42,540 bases of DNA from JBDTRY01 sp039931435 (GTDB lineage: Bacteria > Acidobacteriota > Thermoanaerobaculia > Gp7-AA8). A program made the translations under genes and the position numbers. The notes under the pieces were generated by a model. That model had not been told where the DNA came from and searched no databases. It saw only the letters and a program-made list of their open reading frames with translations. Of the stretch, positions 22,801 to 31,595 are shown piece after piece. The DNA lies in NCBI GenBank assembly GCA_039931435.1, contig JBDTRY010000009.1:1-42540 (forward strand). Reading direction: 5' to 3'. The stretch's first letter is position 1. Each line of letters starts with the position of its first letter.

Positions 22801-25680
22801 CTCACGGCCACAGCGACGGACAAAGGCGGGCGATACACCCGAACCGTCCTTCCGTTCTACGCGCTCGGATCGGGTTACACCGCCTGGGAACGTTTCGATC
22901 ACAACCGCATTGATCTCGTTCCGGAGAAGAAGACCTACAAACCGGGAGAGAGCGCCCGGATCATGATTCAGTCACCGTGGGAGACCGCGACGGCCCTCCT
23001 CACCACGGAACGCGAAGGGGTACGCACTTACAAGCGGTTCGACCTGACCTCCACCCAGCAGACAGTGACTGTTCCGATCACGATCAAAGACATCCCCAAC
23101 GTCTACGTCTCAGTGCTACTCATCAAAGGGCGCACGAAGGAAGCCGCCACTGAGGACTCCAGCGATCCTGGAAAACCGTCCTTCCGCCTCGGATATACGG
23201 AACTGCAGGTCGAGGACTCGGCCAAGCGGCTGAACGTCACCGTCACGGCCAACAAGGAGGAGTACCGCCCGGCGACGAAGGCGACAGTCGAGGTGGAAGT
23301 GAAAGACCAGCAGTCGAAGCCGGCCCGCTCCGAGGTCACTCTGTGGGCGGTGGACTACGGAGTTCTGTCGCTGACTAACTATCGGACGCCCGATGTCCTG
23401 GGCTCCATCTACGTCGATAAAGCCATTCAGGTTCTGAACGAGGATTCGCGGCAACGCATCATCAGCCGGCGGGTGCTCACCCCCAAGGGTGCCGATGCCG
23501 GAGGAGGAGGCGGAAAGGATCTGGGCGCCGAGGCGATGCGCAAGGATTTCAGGCCGCTTGCCTTCTGGCTGGGCTCGATCGAAACAGACAAGAAGGGTCA
23601 GGCCTCGACCACGGTCACACTTCCCGATTCACTGACGACATACCGGATCATGGCCGTTGCCGGTGATCGGGACTCACGATTTGGTTTTGCGGATACCGAG
23701 ATCCGAACGAACAAGCCGGTACTGCTCAGCCAGGCCTTCCCCCGCTTCATGGCTCTTGGTGACAAGGCTTATTTTGGCTCGGTCATCCATAGTCAGATCG
23801 ATCGCGCAGGAAGCGCGGTAGTGACGATGCGCAGCCTCGATCCGTCGGTCATCCAGATCGTGGGTGACGGCGTTCAGAATGCCGACGTTACCGCCAAAGG
23901 CACAACGGAGGTCCGTTTCCAGGTAGAAGCAAAGGCCGTCGGCAAGGCCCGCATTCAAACGACGGTGAAACTCCTCGGAGAGACGGACGCCTTCGAGGAT
24001 GTCATCCCCGTCGAGGTCATCTCATCGATCGAGACCGTCGCAGCCTACGGTGAACTGAAGGAGTCGGCAAAGGAAACCCTGGCCATTCCCACGGCCGTAG
24101 TTCCCGGCATCGGCGGGCTGCATCTGGAGCTGGCTTCCACCGCCATGGTGGGGCTGGCGGAAGGGGCGCGCTATCTGGTCGAGTATCCGTACGGATGCGC
24201 GGAGCAGCGCTCCTCGCGCGGCCTGGCGCTCGTCCTCGTGTCCGACCTCGGCGAAGCATTCAAGCTGCCCGGAATCGATGCGAACAAGACCAAAGATGCC
24301 GCGCAGAAGAACCTCCGCGAGCTGGAGAAGTTTCAGTGCGGAAACGGCGGCTTCGCCTTATGGCCCGGTGACTGCGCGTACACATCGCCCTACCTCGCAA
24401 GCTACGTTCTCCATGTTCTGCAGACCGGAAAGAGTCTGGGGTACGTGGTAACTCCCGATGTTCTGGAACGCGGCTACACCTATCTCGATCAGGTTCTCTC
24501 TGAGCCTCAGCCTGAGAACGAGGGATGGTGGCCGGCATATACGGCGTGGCAATCATTCGCGGTGAAAGTGCTGACCGAGGGTGGAAGAAACGAAGACAGC
24601 AACTTCAACCGGCTCTACGGATATCTGGACAGGATGCCTGTTTTTGCGATTTCGTACCTCTACGACGCCGCTCAGGCCAGGAAAGAAACTGGAAAGCGGA
24701 CCGAGGAACTGCGCCGGCGCATCTATAACGCCATCGAGCCTGAGGGCGGTTCCTCGCACGTCGAGGAACTGAGCGACCCGTACCTGCTCTGGTTCTGGAA
24801 CTCGAACGTGCGCTCCAGCGCCATCGTTCTCAGGAGCCTCGTCAACGACGGGGACCCCGCCCTGGTGCGCGGGCTCGTGCGATGGCTGATGAAGGTGCGA
24901 AAAAATGGGCGATGGGGAAACACCCAGGAGAACGCACTGGCCATGGAGGCACTCGTGGCCTACTACCGGAAGTACGAGTCCGAAGTGCCCGACTTCACTT
25001 CGATCGTCACTCTGGGAGCCAGTGAGATCAGCAGCGACACGTTCAAAGGCCGGTCGACGGAAACGAAGACCACCGAGCTACCCATGAAGTCGCTACTCGA
25101 AAGGCCGGCAGGCGAGCGCCAGGATCTGCTTTTCCGTAAAACGGGTTCAGGTACGCTTTTCTATATGGCCTCTCTCCGGTACGCCTCCCTCGACCTGTTC
25201 CAGAAACCGTTGGAGTCCGGTTTCAGAGTCGAGCGTCGTTACTCGATCAGCAGTAATCCCAAAGGAAATGCGACGACGTTCAAAGCCGGCGATCTCGTCA
25301 CGGTGACGCTGACCATACGGAACACGAAGGAGCGCCGTTACGTGGCCGTCACCGATCCCCTTCCGGCAGGGTTCGAGCCGGTGGAGTCACTCTTTGCCAC
25401 CACTGCCAGCGACACGAACGCCGCCCAGCAAGGCGACGAGGAAACGCCGGACGACTGGACGAGCTGGTGGAGGCGCGGTGGGTTCGATCACGTGGAGCGC
25501 CATGACGACCGCGTGGATCTGTTCGCCACACGTCTCAGCGAAGGTACGCACATTTACACCTATGCGGCGAGGGCCACGACAGCTGGAACCTTCCGGACCG
25601 CACCCACGCACGCAGAAGAAATGTACGAACCGGAAGTCTTTGGTAGAGCGGCGACGGAGGTGGTGACCGTCGAACCGTAA
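19825..25680 (+). CDS. Bacterial alpha-2-macroglobulin with thioester motif
   Basis: A 1951-aa exported protein. Residues 1 to about 22 are a signal peptide (SIVFFLGLLSVALPAGAAD) ending in AGA rather than a Cys lipobox, so unlike E. coli YfhM it does not look lipid-anchored. The order is MG-type beta-sandwich domains, a probable bait region rich in Gly (ADAGGGGGKDLG), the conserved DFRPLAFWLG stretch, then the thioester CAEQ with Cys1458 inside YPYGCAEQRSS, the helical thioester domain and a C-terminal MG10-like domain (DPLPAGFEP). Family members trap proteases that cut the bait by covalent thioester attachment. CGGAG precedes ATG 19825. pbpC follows after 87 bp, the classical partner. Confidence 0.95.
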   Translation: MKKTSIVFFLGLLSVALPAGAADALRVVKAGPVGEIATIAEANEVRVIFSEPMVVLGRIPDKVQVPFFRISPELPGTFRWSGTTTLIFTPDPKKKLPNATTYQVTISDSATAVSGSTLPRPYTFSFTTPTLKLLRTQWYRKDGQANAPVVLALRFNQRVDRAKLAAHIKLAYVSHDWTRAELPPAGRGWLEKNDPSAISAFNRKVAATDQVVQASGPVFVFLAEDWDKKQFPQSNDLVVLQTRPGLPADGWIRLTIDSGVPSLEGPATPDAPQEYVVKLSKTLFADGLECTSACDPESWNPIRFRVKVPVSEARKSITVIDVTDPAHPVTLTPQKAREKTVDVEEEGEDYDYDQQFAITLQDLGFTTLPARTYRISVAPDLKASDGQTLGYHWVGILEQWHKSAFTSFGDGHGVWEASGGPLLPFSARNTKNVSQWLASLRLDELMPTMLNEEKAGFRLTPSTKPVNRKLNPTPDKIQSYGMDITPVVATSGKGLVWAAVKDGEPIPHSHPAWDVSEPKATLVQVTDMGISVKDSPLNTLIFVTRLDNAAPVAGAHVSIRTRDNKVFWSGTTDANGLALAPNTDMRLRAEKEDREARAADHPDSMTEDEEPGWYDFYTLQFVVTAEKDGDTAYVASNWTEGVDPWSFNQNFSLWEAKPLLRGEIFADRGVYKPGEDVHLKAILRSDTPTGIQLLPPKTAVEILVRDAVGKDVDKRSITTNQWSSGEWLFHVPPDGSLGNYQITATVKGQRTALNGEFLVAAYRRPDFRVDLSLSGTDLIAGNKMAGTVSARYLFGAPMASRPVRWTYSKNPVFSPPAAVTEHFPDRYTFVGDDWSDDQSWPSGTISKKEGTLNAKGELPLSLPTEAAAGIPYDYKLEGEVTDVSRQRIANRISTRVHPAPWYVGVRTPPYFATTSLDTDVIAVTPEGLMAPGVGVTVALKKIQWNSVRRAEGNGFYTWESERKEVDAGKWDVTTAANPVPLHIDLKNGGYYVLTATATDKGGRYTRTVLPFYALGSGYTAWERFDHNRIDLVPEKKTYKPGESARIMIQSPWETATALLTTEREGVRTYKRFDLTSTQQTVTVPITIKDIPNVYVSVLLIKGRTKEAATEDSSDPGKPSFRLGYTELQVEDSAKRLNVTVTANKEEYRPATKATVEVEVKDQQSKPARSEVTLWAVDYGVLSLTNYRTPDVLGSIYVDKAIQVLNEDSRQRIISRRVLTPKGADAGGGGGKDLGAEAMRKDFRPLAFWLGSIETDKKGQASTTVTLPDSLTTYRIMAVAGDRDSRFGFADTEIRTNKPVLLSQAFPRFMALGDKAYFGSVIHSQIDRAGSAVVTMRSLDPSVIQIVGDGVQNADVTAKGTTEVRFQVEAKAVGKARIQTTVKLLGETDAFEDVIPVEVISSIETVAAYGELKESAKETLAIPTAVVPGIGGLHLELASTAMVGLAEGARYLVEYPYGCAEQRSSRGLALVLVSDLGEAFKLPGIDANKTKDAAQKNLRELEKFQCGNGGFALWPGDCAYTSPYLASYVLHVLQTGKSLGYVVTPDVLERGYTYLDQVLSEPQPENEGWWPAYTAWQSFAVKVLTEGGRNEDSNFNRLYGYLDRMPVFAISYLYDAAQARKETGKRTEELRRRIYNAIEPEGGSSHVEELSDPYLLWFWNSNVRSSAIVLRSLVNDGDPALVRGLVRWLMKVRKNGRWGNTQENALAMEALVAYYRKYESEVPDFTSIVTLGASEISSDTFKGRSTETKTTELPMKSLLERPAGERQDLLFRKTGSGTLFYMASLRYASLDLFQKPLESGFRVERRYSISSNPKGNATTFKAGDLVTVTLTIRNTKERRYVAVTDPLPAGFEPVESLFATTASDTNAAQQGDEETPDDWTSWWRRGGFDHVERHDDRVDLFATRLSEGTHIYTYAARATTAGTFRTAPTHAEEMYEPEVFGRAATEVVTVEP

Positions 25681-25767
25681 CGAAGGAACATCCTCGAGCG
25701 AACCCGTGACGTTCGCTTGCAGATGCTGAAACCACTGAAGGATGCGATCCTTTGACCCGACGGACGA

Positions 25768-28107
25768 ATGACCAGACAGAGAACCAGACGCATCTTCACG
25801 ATTTCTATCCCGGCGGCCCTGCTGATCGCGGCCGCCGCGTGGATCCGGTGCGGGCCTCTGCCTCCGGGCCTCCTCGGCAGCACCCGCAACGCCTCCACCA
25901 GGATCGTGGACCGAAACGGCGTGGTCCTCTACGAAACCCTATCAGCCGCTGAGACGCGGTCTGCTCACCTCGACGAATCAACGCTGCCGCAAGCGCTGGT
26001 CGAGGCCACGATCGCCGCGGAAGACCGACGCTTCTTCCATCATCCCGGCATCGATCCCATCGCCACCGCACGGGCACTCGCTCATGACGTGCGAGCCGGC
26101 CGATTCGTGGAGGGCGGCTCGACGATTACGCAGCAGGTCGTCAAGCAGCTCGTTCCCCGGGATCGCAGCCTCCGTTCGAAGCTGCGGGAAGCCGTCCTGG
26201 CGCTGCGCCTCGAACACCACCTCAGCAAACGGCAGATCCTGGCCCTCTATCTCAATCTCGCGCCCTACGGGAATCAGTACGTTGGTGCACAACGCGCCAG
26301 CCGCGGATACTTTTCCGTTCCTGCGGAGAATCTGACGGTAGCCCAGGCTGCATTTCTGGCGGGACTTCCGCAACGCCCTGGCCGGTTCGATCCCCGCCGC
26401 AACCTGCCCGCGGCGATGGCGCGCAAGGAGAGCGTGCTGGCCCGTATGAACGCCGCCGGTCTGCTCAGCAGGGAAGAGTGGCGAATTGCCCGCTCCGAGC
26501 AACTTCGTTTCGTTGCGGATGAGCGGCCGATCGTAGCGCAACATTTCGTCGAGCATGTTCTGAACGAGGTAGCAGGAATTACGGACGGAAAGATCCTGAT
26601 CGTCAATACCACCCTCGACGCCGAACTTCAGAAATCCGTGCATGCCATTCTGCAGATGCAGCAGCAGAATCTGGAGAAACATGGAGCGAACAATGTGGCT
26701 GTTGTCGTTATGGACAACCGCAGCGGTGAGTGGCTTGCCTGGGAGGGATCCGGAGATTATTTCGATGCCGCCGGAGGTGCCATCGACGGCGTGACCACTC
26801 CACGCCAGCCCGGATCCGCGCTGAAGCCATTCACCTATGCGCTGGCATTCGAGAATGGGTTCACGCCCGCAAGCGTCCTGCCCGACATCCCCTCAAACTT
26901 CCCCACCGCTGAGCAGGGCATTCTCTACAGCCCCCGCAATTACGACGGAGCCTTTCGCGGTCCTCTTCGCGCCCGAGCAGCGCTGGCCGGCAGCGAGAAT
27001 GTTCCAGCCGTCTGGCTGCTCTCGCAACTTCAGGTTCCTTCGCTGCTGCGATTTCTGCATCAGGCGGGGTTCACGACCTTCCGGAAGAATTCGGACTATT
27101 ACGGATTGGGCCTCACCCTGGGCGACGCTGAAGTCAGGCTCGACGAGATGGTCTCGGCGTATTCAGTTTTTGCCCGCGGCGGCGCAATCGTCCGCCCCTC
27201 AGCCATCCGCTCGGTCCTTTTCGCTGACGGCCGGGAGAACTCGCCGAGCCGCCCCCCTCCGGAGCGCATTCTGTCCCAGCGCACGGCGTTCTGGATCACC
27301 GATATCCTCTCCGACTCGGAGGCGCGCGCGTTCGTCTTTGGACAGGGCGGCAGTCTGGACCTGCCGTTCCCTGTGGCGGTCAAGACCGGCACTTCTCAGG
27401 CGTATCACGACAACTGGACCATCGGATATTCACGGGAAGTAACGGTAGGCGTCTGGGTTGGAAACTTCGACCGGACAGGCCTGAGGAATTCCTCGGGAGT
27501 AACCGGAGCTGCCCCGATCTTTCACGCAGTCATGCTCGCTGCAGAAAAGAGCGTGCTCGGGAGGCTTCCCGGGCCGGGTGATGCTCCCATTGCCGATCGT
27601 CCGGATTCTCTGACCCTGCAGTCCGTGTGCGCCCTCTCCGGACTACGGCCGTCGCTGAATTGCCCGGCGGTGGAGACGGAGTGGTTGCCGGGTGATTCGC
27701 CCCCCCATGACTGCGATTGGCACAATACGTCGCAGGCGGACGTGCGTTGGCCGGCGGAGTACCGTTCCTGGGCGCTGAAGAGTGGTCTCACTGCGCCCAT
27801 TGAAGCCGCCTCGAAGGATTCCCCGCCAGGAGATGTTGCTCGCAGCAGACCGTTACGAATCGCAAGCCCGCCCGACGGAGCCACCTATATGATCGATCCC
27901 ACGTTGCGCCAGGACTTCCAGAGCGTTCCCCTTCGTGCCGTAGCGGCGCAAGCTGGCAGCCGCATCACCTGGAGAGTGAACGGAAACCTCGTGGGAATTG
28001 CCACGGCCGACCGGGCCCTGCGATGGCCGCTGCGTCCGGGCCGCCACACAATCGTCGCCCGGGACGAAGAGGGACGAACCGACAGCTCGATGATCTACGT
28101 CAAATGA
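25768..28107 (+). CDS. pbpC: Penicillin-binding protein 1C
   Basis: A 779-aa bifunctional peptidoglycan synthase. After a short basic N-terminus and one membrane anchor (IFTISIPAALLIAAAAW) comes a GT51 transglycosylase domain with catalytic Glu85 in EDRRFFHHPGID and the GGSTITQQVVKQL motif. The transpeptidase domain has SALK with the active-site Ser350, SEN at 409-411 and KTGTS at 539-543. A PBP1C-specific C-terminal domain follows, from about residue 690. All active-site residues are present. In enterobacteria pbpC lies beside yfhM, and the pair is thought to repair the wall where a protease has breached the envelope. The stop overlaps the next gene by four bases (ATGA). Confidence 0.96.
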   Translation: MTRQRTRRIFTISIPAALLIAAAAWIRCGPLPPGLLGSTRNASTRIVDRNGVVLYETLSAAETRSAHLDESTLPQALVEATIAAEDRRFFHHPGIDPIATARALAHDVRAGRFVEGGSTITQQVVKQLVPRDRSLRSKLREAVLALRLEHHLSKRQILALYLNLAPYGNQYVGAQRASRGYFSVPAENLTVAQAAFLAGLPQRPGRFDPRRNLPAAMARKESVLARMNAAGLLSREEWRIARSEQLRFVADERPIVAQHFVEHVLNEVAGITDGKILIVNTTLDAELQKSVHAILQMQQQNLEKHGANNVAVVVMDNRSGEWLAWEGSGDYFDAAGGAIDGVTTPRQPGSALKPFTYALAFENGFTPASVLPDIPSNFPTAEQGILYSPRNYDGAFRGPLRARAALAGSENVPAVWLLSQLQVPSLLRFLHQAGFTTFRKNSDYYGLGLTLGDAEVRLDEMVSAYSVFARGGAIVRPSAIRSVLFADGRENSPSRPPPERILSQRTAFWITDILSDSEARAFVFGQGGSLDLPFPVAVKTGTSQAYHDNWTIGYSREVTVGVWVGNFDRTGLRNSSGVTGAAPIFHAVMLAAEKSVLGRLPGPGDAPIADRPDSLTLQSVCALSGLRPSLNCPAVETEWLPGDSPPHDCDWHNTSQADVRWPAEYRSWALKSGLTAPIEAASKDSPPGDVARSRPLRIASPPDGATYMIDPTLRQDFQSVPLRAVAAQAGSRITWRVNGNLVGIATADRALRWPLRPGRHTIVARDEEGRTDSSMIYVK

Positions 28108-29183
28108 CTCTTTCCACAGCGGACGAGGGCGCAGTCGAAGCGACATTCCAGCCACCGTGGTGGCTTCGAAACGCCCACCTGCAGACGATCTGGGGCCGGG
28201 CCACAAGAAGCCGGCGGCTGATACCCTTTCAGCGCGAATCGCTCACCACGGCCGACGGCGACGAGCTCGTCGTCGATCATATGGAGGGAGCGAGCAGCGG
28301 ACCACGCTTTCTGCTCCTGCACGGGCTCGAAGGAAGCTCGTACTCGGTGTACATCCAGGGCATGCTCTCGCAGATCAGGCGACGCCACCTTCCGGCCACC
28401 GTCATCAACTTCCGGCACTGCGCCCGGGATCCGAAGAACGTCAACCGCGTTCTCCCAAATCGGCGCCCACGGATGTACCACTCCGGCGAGACCACCGACT
28501 TCGACTTTGTCGTTCGAACAATGCGCGAACGTGAAGCCGCACGTCCGCTGGTAGCGATCGGCTCGTCGCTTGGCGGGAACGTGCTCCTGAAGTGGCTTGG
28601 CGAGAACGGCCCGAAGAGCAGCATCGTGGCCGCGGCAACGCTCTCGGTCCCCTACGATCTCAGCGCCGGCTCCCACTATCTCGAGGAAACTGCCATGGGC
28701 CGCGTCTACAGCGCCTCCTTCATGCGTACTCTGCGCCGGAAAGCGATCTGGGTGACGAAAAAGTTCGAGAGCCAGACCACGCTCGACCCGGCGCAGATTG
28801 CAAGGACCCGGACCATGATCGAATTCGACGATGCGGCCACGGCTCCGCTCCACGGATTCACCAGCGCCGAGGACTACTACGCACGCTCCAGCTCCATTCG
28901 ATTCGTCGAGCGTATCGCCGTCCCCACGCTGTGTATTTCCGCTCTCGACGATCCGTTTCTTCCTCCGAAGGTCCTTCCATTGGTCCATAGCCTGGCTTCC
29001 GCCCACGTCGAATTCCTCGTCACGGAACGAGGTGGACACGTCGGGTTTGTAGGTGGTGTCTTTCCCTGGCAGTCGCGATACTGGGCCGAGGAGTACGCTG
29101 TTGACTGGGTCCTGAAAAGAGCGTCTGACGAGCCGCGGGAAATGCTGCCCGGTCGTACTCGTTCCAGGAGTACGAGTCCGTGA
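28104..29183 (+). CDS. YheT-type alpha/beta hydrolase
   Basis: A 359-aa cytosolic hydrolase of the COG0429 type. PPWWLRNAHLQTIWG at the N-terminus is the family signature. FLLLHGLEGSS supplies the oxyanion region, GSSLGG the nucleophile elbow with Ser155, LDDPFLPP the acid Asp, and RGGHVGFVGG the catalytic His, so the triad is intact. Related enzymes act on ester substrates, but the natural one is unknown. I chose the ATG at 28104, which overlaps the pbpC stop (ATGA), over the upstream ATG at 28023. It ends in a GTGA overlap with recO. Pairing with envelope genes suggests a lipid or wall-related substrate, though this is inference. Confidence 0.93.
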   Translation: MTLSTADEGAVEATFQPPWWLRNAHLQTIWGRATRSRRLIPFQRESLTTADGDELVVDHMEGASSGPRFLLLHGLEGSSYSVYIQGMLSQIRRRHLPATVINFRHCARDPKNVNRVLPNRRPRMYHSGETTDFDFVVRTMREREAARPLVAIGSSLGGNVLLKWLGENGPKSSIVAAATLSVPYDLSAGSHYLEETAMGRVYSASFMRTLRRKAIWVTKKFESQTTLDPAQIARTRTMIEFDDAATAPLHGFTSAEDYYARSSSIRFVERIAVPTLCISALDDPFLPPKVLPLVHSLASAHVEFLVTERGGHVGFVGGVFPWQSRYWAEEYAVDWVLKRASDEPREMLPGRTRSRSTSP

Positions 29184-29929
29184 AACGCGAACGCACCGAA
29201 GCGATCATCCTGCACACTTTCCCATCTCGGGAAAGGGACAAGCTCGTCGTCTTTCTCACCTCCGATCACGGAAAGAAGAAGGGTTGGGCTTACGGCTCCC
29301 GGAGCATGAAGAACCGCTTTGGCGCCGCGCTGGAGCCGCTCTCCAAGGTGCGCATCGGCTATCTGGAACGGGAGACAGATGAGGTTGTGCGCATCGAATC
29401 AGTCGATCTGCAGCGTTCGCTCTTCGATGCCCATCAGAACCTGGCCAGCAGCATGGCTGCAACCTATATCGCGGAAACAGTGGACACGTTTGCGCAGCCC
29501 GACGATCCCTCGGAGACGCTTTACCGGCTCCTGGACCGTTCGTGCGAGGTACTTCTCGGTGGAGGCGATCCGGCGTACGTGGTTGCATACGTCGAAGTGT
29601 GGGTGCTGAAACTCGCCGGGATTTTCCCTTCGATGAAGAACTGCAGTCACTGCCACGAATCGCTGGAGCGGCCGCTCCGTTACGACGAACAACAGAACGG
29701 ATTCGTCTGCCGCAACTGTGCTCCCCGCTCTCTGGCTGTTCTCCCCAACGATACAACCGACGCCATCGAGTTGCTCATGAGGTCACGCACGGAGGATTTC
29801 GCCGGCGGTCAGCACCCGGATCTGAGTATCTTCGAGATTCGTTCTCTGGCTCGCAACGTACGGCGAAATTTTCTCGGTCACGAGCTCAAGTCCCATGACC
29901 TCCTGGGAGGGGCACTGGCCCGGCGGTGA
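29180..29929 (+). CDS. recO: DNA repair protein RecO
   Basis: A 249-aa protein matching RecO from end to end. The N-terminal OB-fold is TEAIILHTFPSRERDKLVVFLTSDHGKKKGWAYGSRS, followed by a helical domain and a zinc site made by CSHCH and CRNC. RecO helps RecR load RecA at single-strand gaps and anneals SSB-coated DNA. The start is GTG 29180, overlapping the hydrolase stop as GTGA, so it is translationally coupled as the last gene of the alpha-2-macroglobulin/pbpC cluster. It converges on batD with a hairpin in the 52-bp gap. Confidence 0.95.
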   Translation: MKRERTEAIILHTFPSRERDKLVVFLTSDHGKKKGWAYGSRSMKNRFGAALEPLSKVRIGYLERETDEVVRIESVDLQRSLFDAHQNLASSMAATYIAETVDTFAQPDDPSETLYRLLDRSCEVLLGGGDPAYVVAYVEVWVLKLAGIFPSMKNCSHCHESLERPLRYDEQQNGFVCRNCAPRSLAVLPNDTTDAIELLMRSRTEDFAGGQHPDLSIFEIRSLARNVRRNFLGHELKSHDLLGGALARR

Positions 29930-29953
29930 GCATGCGGCATTCCTGCCGCCGGG
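29919..29953. terminator. Hairpin between convergent recO and batD
   Basis: CCCGGCGG at 29919-29926 pairs with CCGCCGGG at 29946-29953. An alternative, tighter hairpin, GCGGCA-TTCC-TGCCGC, lies at 29934-29949. The position between convergent genes suits a bidirectional terminator, but there is no T tract on either strand. Confidence 0.35.
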
Positions 29954-29981
29954 GTTCAACTCGGGTATCGGCAACTGAAAT

Positions 29982-31595
29982 CTACCCACGGCGTTGCCAT
30001 GCCAGGAGAAACTCGGACGCTCTCCGCCGCAGCTCGCCATCCGAGCGTCTGTGGGTGAGAGTTTCACGCTCTTCCGCATCGAGGTATGAGTGAAGTGACC
30101 GGAAGGCGTCACCTGATTCGGACGCCTCGTCCATGAGGACCCGGGGATCGATTTGCCGGGCTTCCAGAAGTGAATACAGCCGTCGCCGAAGCTCACGCGG
30201 ATCATCACCCACGGTCAGTTCCCGCAGCATCCCGGCTGGCGGACGCCTGCCACTCCACAACAGGACTGCGATTCCGAGTAGCGCTGCCGCGCCGGCGGCG
30301 AGCAGAAACCAGCTGCGACTCGAATCGGTCGCCTCGGGAGGTGCTATAGCGCCGGAAGCAACGGCCGGCCCGGTGCTGATCTCCCGCACGAAGACATCCG
30401 AAGGGTCACACTGCAGTTCGCGAGCGGAGTTGGTTTCAGGATCGAATGTCGTGAGTGCCAGGCCGGGAATGTGCAGCGTTCCCGATTTTGCAGGAAAAAC
30501 GAGGTACTTCCAGTTACGGGTCATGCGAACCCGCGACCTCTGACGATCCACAGATACGGGCCCCTCCTGAATTTCGAGGCGTCCGTCCACCTCGCCGAGC
30601 ATCCGGGGTGGCGAGGCCGATCGAAGATTTCCAGCGCCTGATACCTGCACATTCAAAACGACCGGACCGGCCAGCGGTGAGTGTGCCGCCGAGCAACTCA
30701 TGACGAATGTGCCCACGGCCGCGAATGTACCCTGCGGAAGTGGCGCGACATCGACGTCGATCTTCGGCGAGCGGCACTCGACGGTCTGAACGGTCCGGTC
30801 CAGAAGCGAAAAGAAGCCGAACGGGTCGCGCACCGGCTCGATCACTTCCGCCACTGCGGCCAGTGGACCGACAATGACCTTCCCGCTGTGCAATGGGAAC
30901 AGCGCCAGCCTCCGGATGGGGACCTTCTGCACGAGAGTGCCTGCCATGGGAAGCTCGCGTGTTGGTTCGCTCTCGATCGGCAGTTCCTCCGCCCAGAAAT
31001 CCGTGAAGGACGGCATCGAGTGAATCTCGAGATCACGGACCGAATCGGCAGAGTACAGATACCAGGTGACGACAACTTGTTCGCCAACCGTCACTGATTT
31101 CCGGTCAATCTCCGGAAGAATGAAAACGCGTTGCTTGCCGGCTGCTCTCAGGTCGCGAAGTGTTTCCTCCGGAGAGCCGGCACTGACTTCCAATTCCGGA
31201 AGAACTTCGATCAGGAATGGCGGGACGACCGTCTGGCGGTTGTTCCGGTCACGAAACATGAGGGGCCCGGCCTGAGCGGACCCGGGGTGAACGGCGTGCG
31301 CCGCATAGGTGAAAACCTTCTGACGGGAGACATCTCCATTGACCCACTGAAACTGCGATGCCACGGACGGACCGTTATCAATGACGAGATTCTGCAGCGG
31401 AAGGGAAATCGAGTCCGCCGTGGCCAGGTCGCCGTTCAAGGTGACGACAATCTGAACAGCCTCACCGACGTGAACGGTCGCCGGTTGCACCGTGATCTCA
31501 TTTTCCTGCGCAAGCAGTGCCTGCGAGCAGACTGCGCATACGACCAGAAAAAGGACTGCACCTGGCGGGAAATACCTACCAACCGATCTTTTCAT
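29982..31595 (-). CDS. batD: BatD-like aerotolerance protein
   Basis: A 537-aa envelope protein, last in the Bat operon. A signal peptide (FPPGAVLFLVVCAVCSQALLAQ) precedes an extracytoplasmic part of several beta-sandwich domains, with ITVQPATVHVGEAVQIVVTLNG and PPFLIEVLPELEV as BatD-typical segments. One membrane span near residue 430 (WFLLAAGAAALLGIAVLLW) is followed by a cytosolic helical tail. BatD proteins occur with MoxR, DUF58, BatA and BatB; their biochemical role is unsettled, though the operon is linked to oxygen and envelope stress. The ATG at 31595 overlaps the preceding TPR gene by 20 bases. The longer frame would run further into that gene and is less likely. Confidence 0.9.
   Translation of the reverse strand: MKRSVGRYFPPGAVLFLVVCAVCSQALLAQENEITVQPATVHVGEAVQIVVTLNGDLATADSISLPLQNLVIDNGPSVASQFQWVNGDVSRQKVFTYAAHAVHPGSAQAGPLMFRDRNNRQTVVPPFLIEVLPELEVSAGSPEETLRDLRAAGKQRVFILPEIDRKSVTVGEQVVVTWYLYSADSVRDLEIHSMPSFTDFWAEELPIESEPTRELPMAGTLVQKVPIRRLALFPLHSGKVIVGPLAAVAEVIEPVRDPFGFFSLLDRTVQTVECRSPKIDVDVAPLPQGTFAAVGTFVMSCSAAHSPLAGPVVLNVQVSGAGNLRSASPPRMLGEVDGRLEIQEGPVSVDRQRSRVRMTRNWKYLVFPAKSGTLHIPGLALTTFDPETNSARELQCDPSDVFVREISTGPAVASGAIAPPEATDSSRSWFLLAAGAAALLGIAVLLWSGRRPPAGMLRELTVGDDPRELRRRLYSLLEARQIDPRVLMDEASESGDAFRSLHSYLDAEERETLTHRRSDGELRRRASEFLLAWQRRG

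Noticed and set aside
21148..22902. 584-codon minus-strand open frame
   Set aside because: Antisense to the alpha-2-macroglobulin gene; Arg/Gly/Val-rich shadow with no domain.
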